Origin: JAFGFG01 sp964442905
GTDB taxonomy: Archaea; Aenigmatarchaeota; Aenigmatarchaeia; QMZP01; JAFGSV01
Direction: 5' to 3'
Assembly (NCBI GenBank): GCA_964442905.1
Contig: CAYUBD010000002.1
Span: forward strand, 1 to 64,000
Length of the DNA stretch: 64,000 bases
Shown here: one piece after another, positions 1 through 12,200 of the stretch
Layout of the letters: each line of letters opens with the position of its first letter
How positions within the stretch are numbered: the stretch's first letter is position 1
Notes under the pieces: generated by a model
Databases searched by the model: none
What the model was told of the DNA's origin: nothing
What the model saw: the letters and a program-made list of their open reading frames with translations, nothing else
Position numbers and translations under genes: made by a program

Positions 1-3000
1 AGCCCGAAGTTGTCCTCCGCGTACACAACTATCGTGTAGTTGCCCCTCACGGTAGTATTGCCCCACGCTCCAGGATAGAACTCCTGGTATATGTAGGGAT
101 CAGTTCCTCCTATGTAAGTCATATTTCTCTGGTCAGTCTGACCTCCCGGCCTGGTGACATTGAGCATAGTGAAGTTTATGCCCGCTATCCCTGCCTGGTC
201 CGTCACAAAGACCCGTATCTCAGTCGTGTTGAGCTGCGGTAAAATGGAAGGAATCGTGTATATCTCTATCAGGGGCATCACAAACGGCGTAAGCAGTATG
301 CTTATGTTCATGCTTCCGGGCTCACCCAGATAGGCGGTTATATTGTAACTGGCGTTGTAGAATACAAGGGGGTCATCCGTGATGTTGTAATACATCGTTA
401 TAACTGTGCCTGTCTGGTTCTCAAGCTGGAAATTGAGCACGTCCGGCCATGTTTGGTTGTTCTCGTTCGTGCTTGTGGCCGCGGGTGTTATGTCGAACGA
501 CATGTTCACATTGCCCGTGTTGTTGACCGTTATGTTGCAGGCGATGCTGTATTCAGGCGATTCGGGATGCTCGCAGGTACCGGGATTGACAGTCCATGTC
601 CTTGTTTCCGGGACGGTTATGTTGAAGTTTATGGTCTTGAAGCCGGAATTGTTGGTGGTGACATTAACATAGCCGAGGTAAGTACCGTTTGGGTAACTCA
701 GTGGTATGCTTCCCGTTATGTTGACTGTTATTATCTGTCCCGCATAGACAGTGCCCCCCTGCGTTTCTGTGACATTGGGAACTGCCTGGAGATTGAAATT
801 CTGGAAATTGCCGAACTCGTCACCTATTGCTATGCTCACGTTGAGAACCGGGTCGTTGCCCGTTGAATTGAGGGTGAAATTGGTTATGACTCCAGATGTG
901 TCATGGACGAGGCTTCCTGAAATCCAGTCCTCGGGTATGGTAAGGTTTACGTTGGAAAGCACTGTTATGTTTACCGTGCTCGTGTTGTGCCAGATCCCTA
1001 TTGCAGGGTTATACCATTCAACCGTAACGTTCAGTGTGTAGTTTCCCGAGGGCGTTCCGTTTGATACCGCTATGTCAAATGCACCCGAGCAGTTGCCGTC
1101 CGGGAGCATGTCGCCGCAGCTATAGACAGTGTTATTGGTGGTGTTTATGAGCGGGTCTGAGAAAGTCAGTGTCACATTAATGTTGTATCCTGTAACGTTT
1201 CCTGAGTTGGTCGTGTTGAAGCTGAGTGTGAAGCTTTGATTGTTATAATACGTTATATTGTCTGCAGTGAAATTATTGGGGGATATATCTAGCGTGACAT
1301 TGGTCCCTGAAACCGTTACATTCAGTTCAAGCTCCTCGTAGCCGTCATTTCCGCTTGTAACGTTGAGTATCCCGTTATAGAATCCGGTTGAGTAACCGCC
1401 CGCAACCAAAAGCTGAACTTCCACGTCGCTCGAATTGCCTGCCGGGAGGCTTGTAAAGTTTTTGGGAACGAATGTGAACGTGAACTCGTCCGGGAAACCT
1501 GTTGCATTGAATTCGACGTTTGTCAGGGGTGCATTACCGAAGGACCTCACGGTCATGTTTCCTATGTTGTTCTGAACGCCAGGCGCAACGAAACCTGTGA
1601 TATTGTTCTCAAGAACGTCAAGGATGTACGTCGGGTTTACAGTCACGTTCATGGCAGTCTGGTTCTCTTCGTATGATGTGTCCTTGTTGGTCCAGTTCAC
1701 CGTGGCATTGATCGTGAAATTCGCAGACGCCGTGGCAGCAAGCACGGTTATGTTGAAGTCTATTCTGCATGTCTTGGATATCGGTATATCGGGTTTGCCT
1801 TCACCGTCATCACAAAAAAGCGAAGTCCCGTTTGATGTCATATTCACGGGAATCTCTATGCCTATCGAGGCGTTGTAGGCTGTCCCGTTTGCCACGTTTG
1901 TGGCGTTTACCGTGAGTATGAAGCTTTCGTTGTCCAGCCACGTCACGTTGTTTATGTCATAGCTGGTAGGTGTGACAACAATGTCTGCATCTGTCTGGGT
2001 CTCTTCCGCTGTAAAGTCGTAGATGTCAGAACCGTCATTGCCTTCCTTATCTGCGGTGCAGTTAAGTGTGAAAAGACCGAACCAACCGGGTGATGTGAAG
2101 TTTATCCAGTAGCTTCCGTTACCATAATCTGTTATGTTTTCTGAATCCACGTCAAAAAGTTTGGATGTGGTCTGATATACGGAACAGTTCACCTGTGCGT
2201 ACGGATGCCATGTATCCTGCCTGTAGTTCATTACATCCAGAGTGGCATTCATCAGCCTGCCGACATCACCGCCTGGGTTAAGTATGACCGCATCGACGAA
2301 AAGTGACTTTGTCAGAGTGAAATTTTTGGATGAAATGTTCATAATATCAAGGTACTGGTCGAAAAGGCAAGCAGTTGCCGTCCAGGTGCCAGTGTACTCT
2401 GTTGTCGTTATGTTGTAGTAGTTCGTGTATATGTAATCACTCGCGTTCTGGTCCCCGTGAGTTCCGTCGTCGTACATGGTTATGTTTATGTCATCTGAGG
2501 ATGCAGACGTTGCGTTGTTCAGGGTCACGTTTACATATTCAACAAGTCCGTAAGGGTCGTAAGTTACGTTAACCGTTAGTACAACAGTCTCGTTTCTGTT
2601 ATAGTAATCGTGGTCTGTTTCCGTGTATGAAAGCAGAGTCCTCTGTTCGTATTCATAGTCCGATATTACCTGACCGCTCTTTACCGCATCCCTTACACCG
2701 AAGAATTCCGTCGTAGTGCCTCTACCCATATAAACAAGCGCCTTCTCTATGATAGATTCTCCGGATGGTATTGTTTTGGCATTGAGCTGGATGCCGACCC
2801 TTCCTCTCTGAACAGAGCTGTTCTTTGCGAAGAATTCCGGTGTGTTCTCATTGAGATTTATAAGACCCACAATTTCTGTGCCCTCGCCGAATCCTAAGAC
2901 CCATGAGAATGGATCTGTTTCATTCGAATCATACTGGTGTGGACCATCTGAACCGAGAGGTGCCCAGGTATTGTTCACATCGAAGGCCATTGAACCGGCT

Positions 3001-4247
3001 CCCGTGGAATTCCTGGTTATTGCATATCCGGCCAGGTTCGTGAAATTCTGCTCCATCTTTATGATACCGCCAGAGATTTCGGGGCCTGCAATGTTGTATA
3101 TGTAATACTTCTTGACCATCCGGCCTTCACCTGTCTTCTGGCTGACGTTACCGAAGATTATCTCATCACCTTCCTGTATTATGGTCATTCTGACGGGACC
3201 CTCAACTACACTGATATTCTCTCTCAGATCAAAGCTGAAGTTGTATGTTCCGTTTGAATATTCCATGTATTCACCTGTCCTGTTTGCTTCATTATTAATG
3301 ATGAAGAATGGCACATCCTGGTGAAACGTCACGTAATAAAGACCTGATGTGTTCTCGCTTCTGTTGGTATCTATGCGTAAGTCAAGCCTGCTGTTGTTCA
3401 CGTGTATCTCGTCTCCTGTGAACAAGTATGTAAGGTTTGTTGCATAATATGGGGGCGACTTAAGCCCGTTCTCCTCGGTGTCAAAATAAAGGTAGAACGT
3501 TCTGACTGTGCTGCTCCCTGTCGTGCCGTTCAATATGAATATCTCAGTTCCTATGGCATTGTTGGCGGCATCGTACGTATGCAGGTCGGTGTCGAACTGG
3601 CTTGGAAGTTCATGCATAACGCCGCCAGTCTGGTTGTATTCAAACAGCCTCGTGGAATTATCATCGAATGTTCCCGTATCACCCAGCTGCCTCATAACAT
3701 CCGTGAAGTTTATGTCTCTTTCTATGGGCCAGTTTGTGACATCATAATCACCGTTCTCTATTTCCAGCTTTATTCTGTATTCCCATGTATTGTTCCACCA
3801 TTCGTATCTGTAAATCCTGATGTAATCCGTCCCGTTGAGGTCACTGTCATAACCCATTGAAGAACCGTCGCAGAGCACGTTCCAGCTGTAGTTGCCGATG
3901 TCGGCGAAGCTTCCCGTGTGCTCGTAAAGATTGGACGTGCCGTTATAGGACATGCCTGCCGGGCCTGTCCACGAGCCGCTTAAGTTGAACGTTATGTTGC
4001 AGTAGACCCCGCCGCCCGATATGGGAGCACCTGTCGAGCTGTCCGAGAAGTTTGCATAGAAAATCACATCCTTCTCTATGAACGGTGTAATGGAACCGCC
4101 CCCGGTGTCGGCTGAACTCCATATCCCCAGTTCCGAGTTGGTCCCGGAGACGAAGAAGTAATAGCCACTGATTCCGCTTTCGAGAGCTAATGCTGCCGCT
4201 AAGGAAGCAACTATCAGTAGTCCTGTTAACAATCTTGTGCTCAACAT
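1..4247 (-). CDS. Large exported surface protein with Ig-like/CARDB-type repeats, C-terminus beyond window
   Basis: The frame is open from an ATG at 4247 down to base 1 with no stop, giving at least 1,415 residues; the 3' end lies off the left edge. The first residues (MLSTRLLTGLLIVASLAAAL) form a signal peptide, so the rest is extracellular. Later parts contain successive beta-rich modules with phrases such as NITVNNTGN and NIGNMTVRSFGN, typical of NEW3/CARDB archaeal surface repeats, and many N-X-S/T sequons. The start lies one base after the stop of the coiled-coil gene (TAAGATG), with AAGGAT just upstream as ribosome site, so the two are translationally coupled. It is the last visible gene of the giant-protein operon and may itself be very large. 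Function is not recognised; adhesin or S-layer-associated glycoprotein is an inference. Confidence 0.88.
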   Translation of the reverse strand, partial: MLSTRLLTGLLIVASLAAALALESGISGYYFFVSGTNSELGIWSSADTGGGSITPFIEKDVIFYANFSDSSTGAPISGGGVYCNITFNLSGSWTGPAGMSYNGTSNLYEHTGSFADIGNYSWNVLCDGSSMGYDSDLNGTDYIRIYRYEWWNNTWEYRIKLEIENGDYDVTNWPIERDINFTDVMRQLGDTGTFDDNSTRLFEYNQTGGVMHELPSQFDTDLHTYDAANNAIGTEIFILNGTTGSSTVRTFYLYFDTEENGLKSPPYYATNLTYLFTGDEIHVNNSRLDLRIDTNRSENTSGLYYVTFHQDVPFFIINNEANRTGEYMEYSNGTYNFSFDLRENISVVEGPVRMTIIQEGDEIIFGNVSQKTGEGRMVKKYYIYNIAGPEISGGIIKMEQNFTNLAGYAITRNSTGAGSMAFDVNNTWAPLGSDGPHQYDSNETDPFSWVLGFGEGTEIVGLINLNENTPEFFAKNSSVQRGRVGIQLNAKTIPSGESIIEKALVYMGRGTTTEFFGVRDAVKSGQVISDYEYEQRTLLSYTETDHDYYNRNETVVLTVNVTYDPYGLVEYVNVTLNNATSASSDDINITMYDDGTHGDQNASDYIYTNYYNITTTEYTGTWTATACLFDQYLDIMNISSKNFTLTKSLFVDAVILNPGGDVGRLMNATLDVMNYRQDTWHPYAQVNCSVYQTTSKLFDVDSENITDYGNGSYWINFTSPGWFGLFTLNCTADKEGNDGSDIYDFTAEETQTDADIVVTPTSYDINNVTWLDNESFILTVNATNVANGTAYNASIGIEIPVNMTSNGTSLFCDDGEGKPDIPISKTCRIDFNITVLAATASANFTINATVNWTNKDTSYEENQTAMNVTVNPTYILDVLENNITGFVAPGVQNNIGNMTVRSFGNAPLTNVEFNATGFPDEFTFTFVPKNFTSLPAGNSSDVEVQLLVAGGYSTGFYNGILNVTSGNDGYEELELNVTVSGTNVTLDISPNNFTADNITYYNNQSFTLSFNTTNSGNVTGYNINVTLTFSDPLINTTNNTVYSCGDMLPDGNCSGAFDIAVSNGTPSGNYTLNVTVEWYNPAIGIWHNTSTVNITVLSNVNLTIPEDWISGSLVHDTSGVITNFTLNSTGNDPVLNVSIAIGDEFGNFQNFNLQAVPNVTETQGGTVYAGQIITVNITGSIPLSYPNGTYLGYVNVTTNNSGFKTINFNITVPETRTWTVNPGTCEHPESPEYSIACNITVNNTGNVNMSFDITPAATSTNENNQTWPDVLNFQLENQTGTVITMYYNITDDPLVFYNASYNITAYLGEPGSMNISILLTPFVMPLIEIYTIPSILPQLNTTEIRVFVTDQAGIAGINFTMLNVTRPGGQTDQRNMTYIGGTDPYIYQEFYPGAWGNTTVRGNYTIVVYAEDNFG

Positions 4248-4248
4248 C

Positions 4249-6249
4249 TTATCCTTTTTTCAGCAGTAACCTCCTGCTCTTGTCATAAGCTGCCTTGCTC
4301 AGTTCCCCGTTCTCGTATGCTTCCCTGAGCTTGGCGAGCATCATTACCCGTGTATGCTTGTTTTCAGCACTTCCCCCGGAAGGTTTCCCTCCGGCATTTG
4401 CAGGCATTTTTCCGCTGGAAGCCGCCGCTATCTTTTTCTCTGCCTCGGCCAGCTTCAGCATGTTGCTTTCCTTGGCTTTTTTGTATTCCGCCTCAGCTAT
4501 CTCCTTGTTCTTGTAGTTCTCTTCAAGCATTGAAAGAATGGATTCAATCTCCTCCTTTTCTTCACGCATGCCGGCTACCTCAGGCGAGACTTGAACAGCC
4601 TGCGCTTTCTTTGCCTGATCGCGCACGATCTTCAGCTCATCATTGATTGTCGCTATGTCTGTTTTTGTTGCATAGTCGGAAAGCCTGCGGGTAAGCTCTT
4701 CAACGTTCTTCATGATGTCGTCTGCCATTTCTGAAAGCTTGTCCTGCTTGACCTTGTACTCGGTGAATTCGTCCAGCTTCTTCTTCATGTCCACATAGAT
4801 GCCGTCAAGCTTTGATGACGATGCCTTCATCCTCCCCTCTATCTCCTGTATCTTCTCCAGTTTCTCACCGACATGTTTGCTGGCCTTGACGATGTTCTCC
4901 AGGCTGCCTATGTCTGTCATCAGTCCTTTTATCCTGTTCAGGCTGTCCGAAAGCATCTTCTCGCTTCTTTCCATCCTCTCAAGCCTGGTATTCACATCCC
5001 TGAGCTGCTCGTCCCTGGTGGTAAATTCCCTGAGTATCCTGGCCGTATCCACCTGGGAAATGGTGTCCTTGAGCTTATCAATGATGACCTCTTCTTCCTT
5101 GGCCCTGGCCTCTCTCTGGTAGACTATGGACCTGATTTCGGCGAAGTTCTCAGTGGTCCTCTGAAACTTCTCGTCCATTATGTTCTTCGCTTCCTTCACA
5201 CTATCAACCATTGCTTTGATTTTCTCAACATCGGTCTTCATCAGCGTGAACTGTTTGTCATAACCGCCGACAGTCTGTGAGGTCGTGTCAGAAGTCCCTT
5301 TGATGTCCTTTGCAGACCTTTCCACTACGTCGAGCCGCCCTTCAAGCTTCTTCATCCTTTTGTCCGTTATCTCAATGTTGGCTGTGTCTATGACGTTTCT
5401 CAGCTTGTCCTCTATCTTCTCTTCAAGCATCTCTATGACAGCATCCGCCTTCTTTTGTTGTCCTTTCCCGACTTCAGCCGCAGCAGGCTTTCCTGTCGGT
5501 CCGACTTTGGGTGCTGTTTCAACAGGCCTGATTGAATCTGGTTCTGTCGGAGCCGATTGTACAGGCTTTTCAGCTTCTTCCAGTCTTTCCTCTATCTTCT
5601 TCAGTTCTTTGGGCGTAGCAGTCTTCTGCATATTCTTAATCTTCACGTTTACCTCTTCGAGTTTCTTCTCGTTCTTGCTCTTCACCTCATGGTATGTTTT
5701 GTCCGGAAGCGTGGCATCTCTGTAAGAATCCTCTATAGAAGAAAGCAACGCCTCTATCTCCTCTCTCTGCGTGAGCATTTCGTCAAGCGATTCCTCTGGC
5801 GTCTCTTTTTTCATCACATCACCGGATTTCTTTGCATCATTCCCACCGGCCTCAGCCCGGGATTCTTTATCAGCTACCGGCTTTTCATCTTTGGTTTCTT
5901 CCGCGGGTTTCTCTTCAGGTGGCTCGCTGTCTTTCTCTTCTTCGGGAGGTTTCTTTCCGGCATGTTCTTTTCCTTCGGGCTTCTCATGTTTATCCGCACC
6001 GGATTCGGGTGCATTCTCTTCATTGGTGTCTTCTGAATGTGCTTTTCCAGGAGGTTCGCCTGAAGCTGTGGCTTCTTCCTTTCCTAGTTTACTCTCAGAC
6101 TTTCCATCTTTCTTATCCTTTTCTTCACGCATACCGGAATCTTCTGTGTCTTCAAACATTCCCAAAACCTTTGATTCCAGTCTCTTGTGTAGTTCCTCCT
6201 TCTCTTTTTTCACATTCACTTTTTCATCGTTTTCATTACCCTTTGCCAT
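4249..6249 (-). CDS. Cytoplasmic coiled-coil protein with charged N-terminus and SHOCT-like helical hairpins
   Basis: This 666-residue protein has no signal peptide or membrane segment. Residues 1-155 are a Lys/Glu/Pro-rich low-complexity tail. Residues about 165-205, 555-605 and 632-666 are three copies of a short helical hairpin of the form (E/K)-x-Y-x-x-(G/K)-x-(I/L)-x-x-x-x-Y, resembling SHOCT motifs; the last one ends the protein (LREAYENGELSKAAYDKSR). Residues about 265-555 are long heptad-containing coiled coil. A strong Shine-Dalgarno (GGGAGGT) precedes the ATG by 7 nt. It lies 31 nt after the giant ATPase-fusion gene and 1 nt before the next surface-protein gene, so I infer a cytoplasmic scaffold or adaptor for the membrane proteins of the operon. 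Similar hairpins occur in the cytoplasmic parts of the surface protein at 52537-56637. No enzymatic motif is visible. Confidence 0.85.
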   Translation of the reverse strand: MAKGNENDEKVNVKKEKEELHKRLESKVLGMFEDTEDSGMREEKDKKDGKSESKLGKEEATASGEPPGKAHSEDTNEENAPESGADKHEKPEGKEHAGKKPPEEEKDSEPPEEKPAEETKDEKPVADKESRAEAGGNDAKKSGDVMKKETPEESLDEMLTQREEIEALLSSIEDSYRDATLPDKTYHEVKSKNEKKLEEVNVKIKNMQKTATPKELKKIEERLEEAEKPVQSAPTEPDSIRPVETAPKVGPTGKPAAAEVGKGQQKKADAVIEMLEEKIEDKLRNVIDTANIEITDKRMKKLEGRLDVVERSAKDIKGTSDTTSQTVGGYDKQFTLMKTDVEKIKAMVDSVKEAKNIMDEKFQRTTENFAEIRSIVYQREARAKEEEVIIDKLKDTISQVDTARILREFTTRDEQLRDVNTRLERMERSEKMLSDSLNRIKGLMTDIGSLENIVKASKHVGEKLEKIQEIEGRMKASSSKLDGIYVDMKKKLDEFTEYKVKQDKLSEMADDIMKNVEELTRRLSDYATKTDIATINDELKIVRDQAKKAQAVQVSPEVAGMREEKEEIESILSMLEENYKNKEIAEAEYKKAKESNMLKLAEAEKKIAAASSGKMPANAGGKPSGGSAENKHTRVMMLAKLREAYENGELSKAAYDKSRRLLLKKG

Positions 6250-6280
6250 ATTCCTTACCTCCCGGATTGTTTAGTGAAAA

Positions 6281-9200
6281 CTACATGCTTTTCATCCTCG
6301 TTTTGACGGATTCCATGTAGCTCTCTGCCATGGTGAACAGACCCTGCTTGAGCTTGTCAAGAGCAAGGTTGAGTTCGACCTCGACGTCCCCCGTGTCTGT
6401 CCCCTTGGTCTTCAACGCCTCAAACTGCTTCTTCAGCGCGTCAGCGTCCTTGCTTATCTTCACGTATTTGTCGAGCTCTTCGGCAGTCAGCCTCTTGGTG
6501 TCGTGAAGCAGCGGCCTGAATGAAACGAACCACGGCTTACCGTTGTTGTACGCCGCATTCTGCATCAGGCCCGTACCCGTGACAAGCTTCGTAATCTTCG
6601 AGGCGTAGTCAGGACCATACTTGGTCTTGACCCTGTTTATGTCACCCTCATACTTCGACCTTAGCTGTATCTCCGTGGATATGTTTGCCCTGATTGCACC
6701 ACGGAAGTCCATAAGGACCTGCGATATCATGAATATGCCGATGCCCCACTTACGGAACTCCCTGCACGCCCTTTCAAGGACCACATAACCACCCTTGCCG
6801 CCGTACTTCGGCAGCAGCCTGTGGACCTCATCGAATATTATCATCATCCTCATCTCCCTTGCCTCCGGCAGCCTCATCTCGAACAGGCTCTCCACTGTCC
6901 TTCTCACGAAGGTGTCCATGTCCTTGTTCGGAAGCTTTTCAGTGACAAGGACTGTCATCTCACCCTTCCTTTCCATTATATCCTTCCATGGAGGAACGAA
7001 ATCTGATGACTCAACGACCATTATGTTGACCTTGAAACCTCTGGCGTCATCTGGCTTCATGCCGAACTGTGGGTACAGGTCAAGCATCGCCGAATCCTTG
7101 CATGCCCTCATGAATCCTGTCCACTGTGCAGTCGGGTCTATGACGACTATCGGAACGCCTCTCTTAAGGAGGTCTTCCGAACAGACCTGTGCAGACACGG
7201 ACTTGCCGGCGCCCGTTGAACCTGCTGCTATGCTGTGCGTGGTAAGGTCGTCAAGGGTCATGTACGCCTTCATATCCGTTTCCGCTATCTTACCAACGAG
7301 CAGCGACCTGTCTCCGGCCTTCGGCAGCTTGTTGACATCCATCGGGAATATGTATCTGGACTTGGACTTTTTCTTCTTCCTGAAGTCTGTGTAGAACCTC
7401 ATGCCGAAATAGTATCCAGGTATAATAGCGAACAGCAATGCGTACGTGATCCAGCTGCTGAACAGTGCCTGTAACATCTTGAGAGGCGGAGCTATGTACA
7501 GCACATCGAAAGAGTCTATTGCGAAGGCCTGCTTCCCACCGCTCCAGTAAGTGACATTTAACTCAAGTGAGTATCTTCCTATGGGCGTGTCCTCGGGCAC
7601 GTATATGCTCCTCTTGAACGTCCTGACGTTCTCCATTCCGAGTGTCTCCTGCTCCCTGAGCACTATCTTCTCTGTGTCCAGATGCCTCATCTCATATGTG
7701 ACGACTATGTCATCTATTTTGGATGTTTCTCCCATATTCAGCAGGGTTACCTCAAGGGAAAGGTTCGTTCCGGGTTCTACTGTCTTGGACAATGCCTTGA
7801 CCTTCACGTCAAGCAGCGGCTCCTTCGGCTTCTGAACCTTGACGGTTATCGGAGTTACATGCGTTATGTTTCTGCCTCTTATACTGGTTATTATGTCTCC
7901 CGTGTAGATGCCTTCCATGGTGCTCGGAAGCGTAAAGACCTTTATCTTGATGGTTCCGGTTGAACTGCCCCTTATGTCGATGCTCGGCTTCTCTATCATC
8001 ACGAGTTCCCATGCGTTGCCCTCGACTTTAACATCGGCAGTTATAGTTCCCGGAAGGTTGTTGTCTATGTCTATGCTGTGTATCTCATGCTCGCCTGGCC
8101 TGAGAGTCACGAATATCAGCCTTGAGTCTATCTTGACAGGTATCCTCGGTGCAGATGGCGCGGATATAGCTCCGGCTCCGCCACCTCCTCCTCCCCCGCC
8201 GCCTCTCTCGGGGGGTGGCTGAGGCTCGGCCGGCTCGCAGTCCTGCGGGCAGTTCGCATTGGATTCGCCGTAATCGGTTTCGCATTCATCGTTTCCGCAT
8301 ATGTATTCAGCGACAGCGTAACCGCCGTCAAGACTTGTCAGGAATGCCGATATGGTCTTATCATGGATGCTCACGTTAGCATTGGCCAGCCTCGTCCAGT
8401 CATCGCTGCAACCGACCCATGGTGTCCACGAGTCGCAATAGTATATACCAAGCAGATTTGTACTTGAAATTTCACTTTCATATGACGAGTAGTTGAATGT
8501 GATTGTCACGTTGTCAAATTCCAGGTCAACCGTCGTGTTTTCATCAACCGTTATGTTGTCATTCGCCTCGAATGTTCTCGCCTCGAACAGTCCTCTGGTG
8601 TTGTAGCCGACAAGGCCCATATCCTTTATCAGCCCGAACAGGAATGGGTCATGGACATGTGTCTGTATGTCTGCGCCACGCATGTCAATGGTCTCGTTCC
8701 ACACATTCATCAGTATGTTATATATGCCGGCATCTATGGTCCTGTTGTAGTAGCCCACGCCGTCTGTGCTGAAGTTGAAGTACCATTCGGCGTCCGTGTA
8801 GAAGAGGCTGAAGTCAACATCCAGTGGTGACTGTGCCGGCAGTTCTTCCTGATCATTAGCTATGCCATGGAAATATACCAGAAGTGAAACAAGGAATGAC
8901 TTCTGGCTGGTGTTGTAGTTGCCGGACATGTCGTAAGCAACAGCATCTATCACATAGGTACCCTTCTCTGAAGTGTTTGTGAACTGGCCGAGGAACGTAT
9001 ATGTGTCCCCGGACCTGCTCATGTAGTTCATGGTCAGATTCTCCGTGACGTTATGGTGTGTTACCGTGACCATGATTTTACTTGTATTGACACCACCAGC
9101 ATCGGTCACATACAGGTGTATGTCGGCAGTCGTGTTGGTGGATACCTTTGAGAAAACATCTATGACGATGTCCGGTGGTGTCGTGTCCTCATATATGACT

Positions 9201-12200
9201 GATTTGTATTCGGTGTCCGACAGGAACAGGCTCGTGTTCGTGCCGTTGATTGTGTAATTCGCCGATACCTTCAGGTCATATGCCCTTCCGAGAGGCAGGT
9301 CTGGCGCGCTGAAATTGAGAATCCAGTGTCCTTCATCGGAAGCGTTTATGCCGTATTTCAGGTATGCGTCATACGTGGCGTTTGCCAGCTGCCCTGTCGA
9401 ATTCATGATTGTGAGGTTTATTGTCTGGTTTCCCGAAATGTTGAAGTCGGCGCCAGCGGAAACCGCATCCACTGTGGCATTGGTGCCGTTAATCACTGAC
9501 TGGTTGTCCGCCACCTGGACACCGTTAACCGTGAGGTTGTAGTATATCACTGTGTCGTTGAGATTGACAAGGGTTATGTTGAAATACGCCATGCTTCCGT
9601 TTCCTGTGACTTCTTCCGTGTGGTTGAAGCCTGTGTCATTTGAAGCGCTGTGTATGAGTCCGCCGGTGTAGTTCTTTATCAGGTGGATGAATGTCGGTGT
9701 CGCATTGACCCAGTATTCGTCAGTGCCGTCTGAGAGCGTGGCATTCCATACAACGCTTTCATTGGACGTTACCGCATACCTTCCGTAGGAAAGGTTGACC
9801 CTTGAAATGATGGTGTCGTTCTCTGTTATGTTTACGAATGGCTGTGCCTCCGTGGGTTCGAGTATTTCAACGAAGTACGGATGCACCGTAAGCCTTAGCT
9901 CAGTTTCCTTCGTTATTTCAGTTCCGCCGCTGTTGTTGTAGGTCCTGTAATATGCTGTCAGGGTTGTCGGGTCATAGATTACGGGTGCGGTGTATTCCAT
10001 GCTTATCTCAACAGGCGTTCCCAGATATACGGGCATTGTTCCTGTCTGTGACGCATTGAAGTAATCGCCGTCACCCGGCATGGGCGATATCCAGCTGTCA
10101 ACTACTGTCGGGTTGACGTTGCCGTCGTTGTTCAGTGTTATGGTTCCCAGGCTTCCGGAGGTCCCCTGCATGGCTTCCTTCTCTAAAAGACCGGGCGTCT
10201 GGGTCCATGAAAGGTTGGTAGGTATCTTGACGAAGATATCTATGATATCGAATATGCCTCCGTCAGCTGAAATTTCCAGAATGCCTGAATAAGTACCTGA
10301 GGGGGTTTCCGGGTCATTCGTGTTGATTTCCACGGTTATGTTTTCCGTATCTCCTGGTTCAATCGCGCCGACTATTTGCGGTACAAAGTTGGAACTGAAA
10401 TTATCACATACATAACCTGAAACGCATGATGTTGTCACGTTTGTTACATTTATGTTTCCGATGGACCTTACTCCCAGTGTCGCATTCCCATAAGTTATGT
10501 TGACTATCCCGACGTACACCGTTATATTTCCAGTCGTGGCTTCCAGTGAAGGATAAGGCACCACTTCTATCGTGACCGTTGTCGTGCTGTTGTCTGTCGT
10601 GTTGTCAATGTTAGTCCAGTCCGCCGTGAAGTTCAGTGTATAATTGCCTGCGAGTGTTCCCTCCGGTACGGTTATGCTTATGTTTTCTGTTTCTGTCCAG
10701 TTCTTATACATTATGCTGTAATTGAAGCTGTCCTGCGATACGTACCATCCACCATAAGGAGTCACATTGACTGTGACGTTATATGCCCTTGCGTATCCGG
10801 CTGTCGTGTTGAAGGTGATCGGGATTGTCGTGCTGTTGTATATGCTGACGTTCTCGGCATAGAAGACTGTCGCATTGGGGACGACTATTACCGTCGTGTT
10901 GGCAACTGCCGTTCCGTTTATATTGACGCATCTTTGGACACCTTCCGTGTCGTTGGCACAAATCTCGAAATTATACAGGCCGGTCGTGTTTGTGGAATAG
11001 TTTATCCAGTAGTATGACTGGTTGTTGCTCATCGGTATTATTGTCCAGTTGCCGTCGGGCTTTGTCACGTTGACCCATGCGAAGTTTACGTCGGTATTGT
11101 CATATATGGTGGCGCTGACAGTCGTGTTCTCGAAATTTATCTCAAAGAATTCAGGCTCCGCTTTGGCATCCTCTATGTATGGTGCCGGGTTCGTTATGTT
11201 CATGGTGAATGTCACTGACTTGGTAGGCGGTACTGCGTCTGTGCTCGTGTCTGTCTCCCACGCTGTTATGACTATCTCTCCGTCGACCTGCCCCGGACTC
11301 ACGGTGCCCGGAAGTTCATAGCCTATATACATCACACCTTCAACCAGCTTCCCTACGTCGACCGGGAAGAATCCGAGAAGTGTGCCGTTAAGCCTTACAT
11401 ACGGTGTCGCCGCCCCGGTTCTGTAGAACGTGAGTGTCAGCTTCACGTTTCCTGTATTGGTGAAGTTTATTATGCCCAGAGTCCCGTTGGTGGACAGCGG
11501 CGTAAGCACTGTGCCGAATGTGTCAGGAACGGCTGCCCAGCTCCTGTTGGTCTCGACTGTAACATTCAGAAGGGCTTCATCGTAAGCGGCATTGCTCGCA
11601 TTGGCCCTGAGCTTTGTCCAGTAGTCTCCTGGTGCCTGTCCATTGGGCACCGTCACTGTCACATCGACCGTGAAGTTGTCACCGTCCTGAACGTAACCCT
11701 GGTAATCAGGCGTCAGGTCAAGCACGCATAGCGGACATCCGGTAAAGAAGTTCCCCCCCACATCGAATACGTATACGTCTATCAATGGGATGTTGCCTGA
11801 CGACACTGCCGTCATGTTGCCTACGTGGGTCTTGAGCCCGTGCTGAACGCTCTTTTCGACCGAATCCTCTATTATTTCCAGGACTGGGTTGGATGACACA
11901 TATACATTCGTTATATCGACTGTTGAGTTGTACGTGTTATCTGGGTCTCTCCATGTGGCGTTCGCGTTTATCTGGATAAGCCCGGGCGGTGTGTCTGTCT
12001 TTATCACCACCGTAACGTTCCACAGGCATGATTCACCAGCTGCCATGTTTCCGCAGGAGATATTTTCCTCTATAGCTAATGTTGTTATGTTCATGTATTC
12101 AACGTTTCCGCTTGAATCGTAGACTGAAAGAACAACTTCATATGCATTCGGAGGCCCGAAGTTCGTGAAGTTTATGGAGAGGTTGAACCTGTGGTCATCC

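Noticed and set aside
5285..5725. Serine/phenylalanine-rich plus-strand frames opposite the coiled-coil gene
   Set aside because: Antisense of Lys/Glu codons gives Phe/Ser/Leu runs; no independent evidence of a gene.
6281..7365. Complete type IV secretion or HerA-NurA system
   Set aside because: Only the ATPase domain is present; no NurA nuclease, relaxase, VirB6-like or pilin gene is seen in the window.
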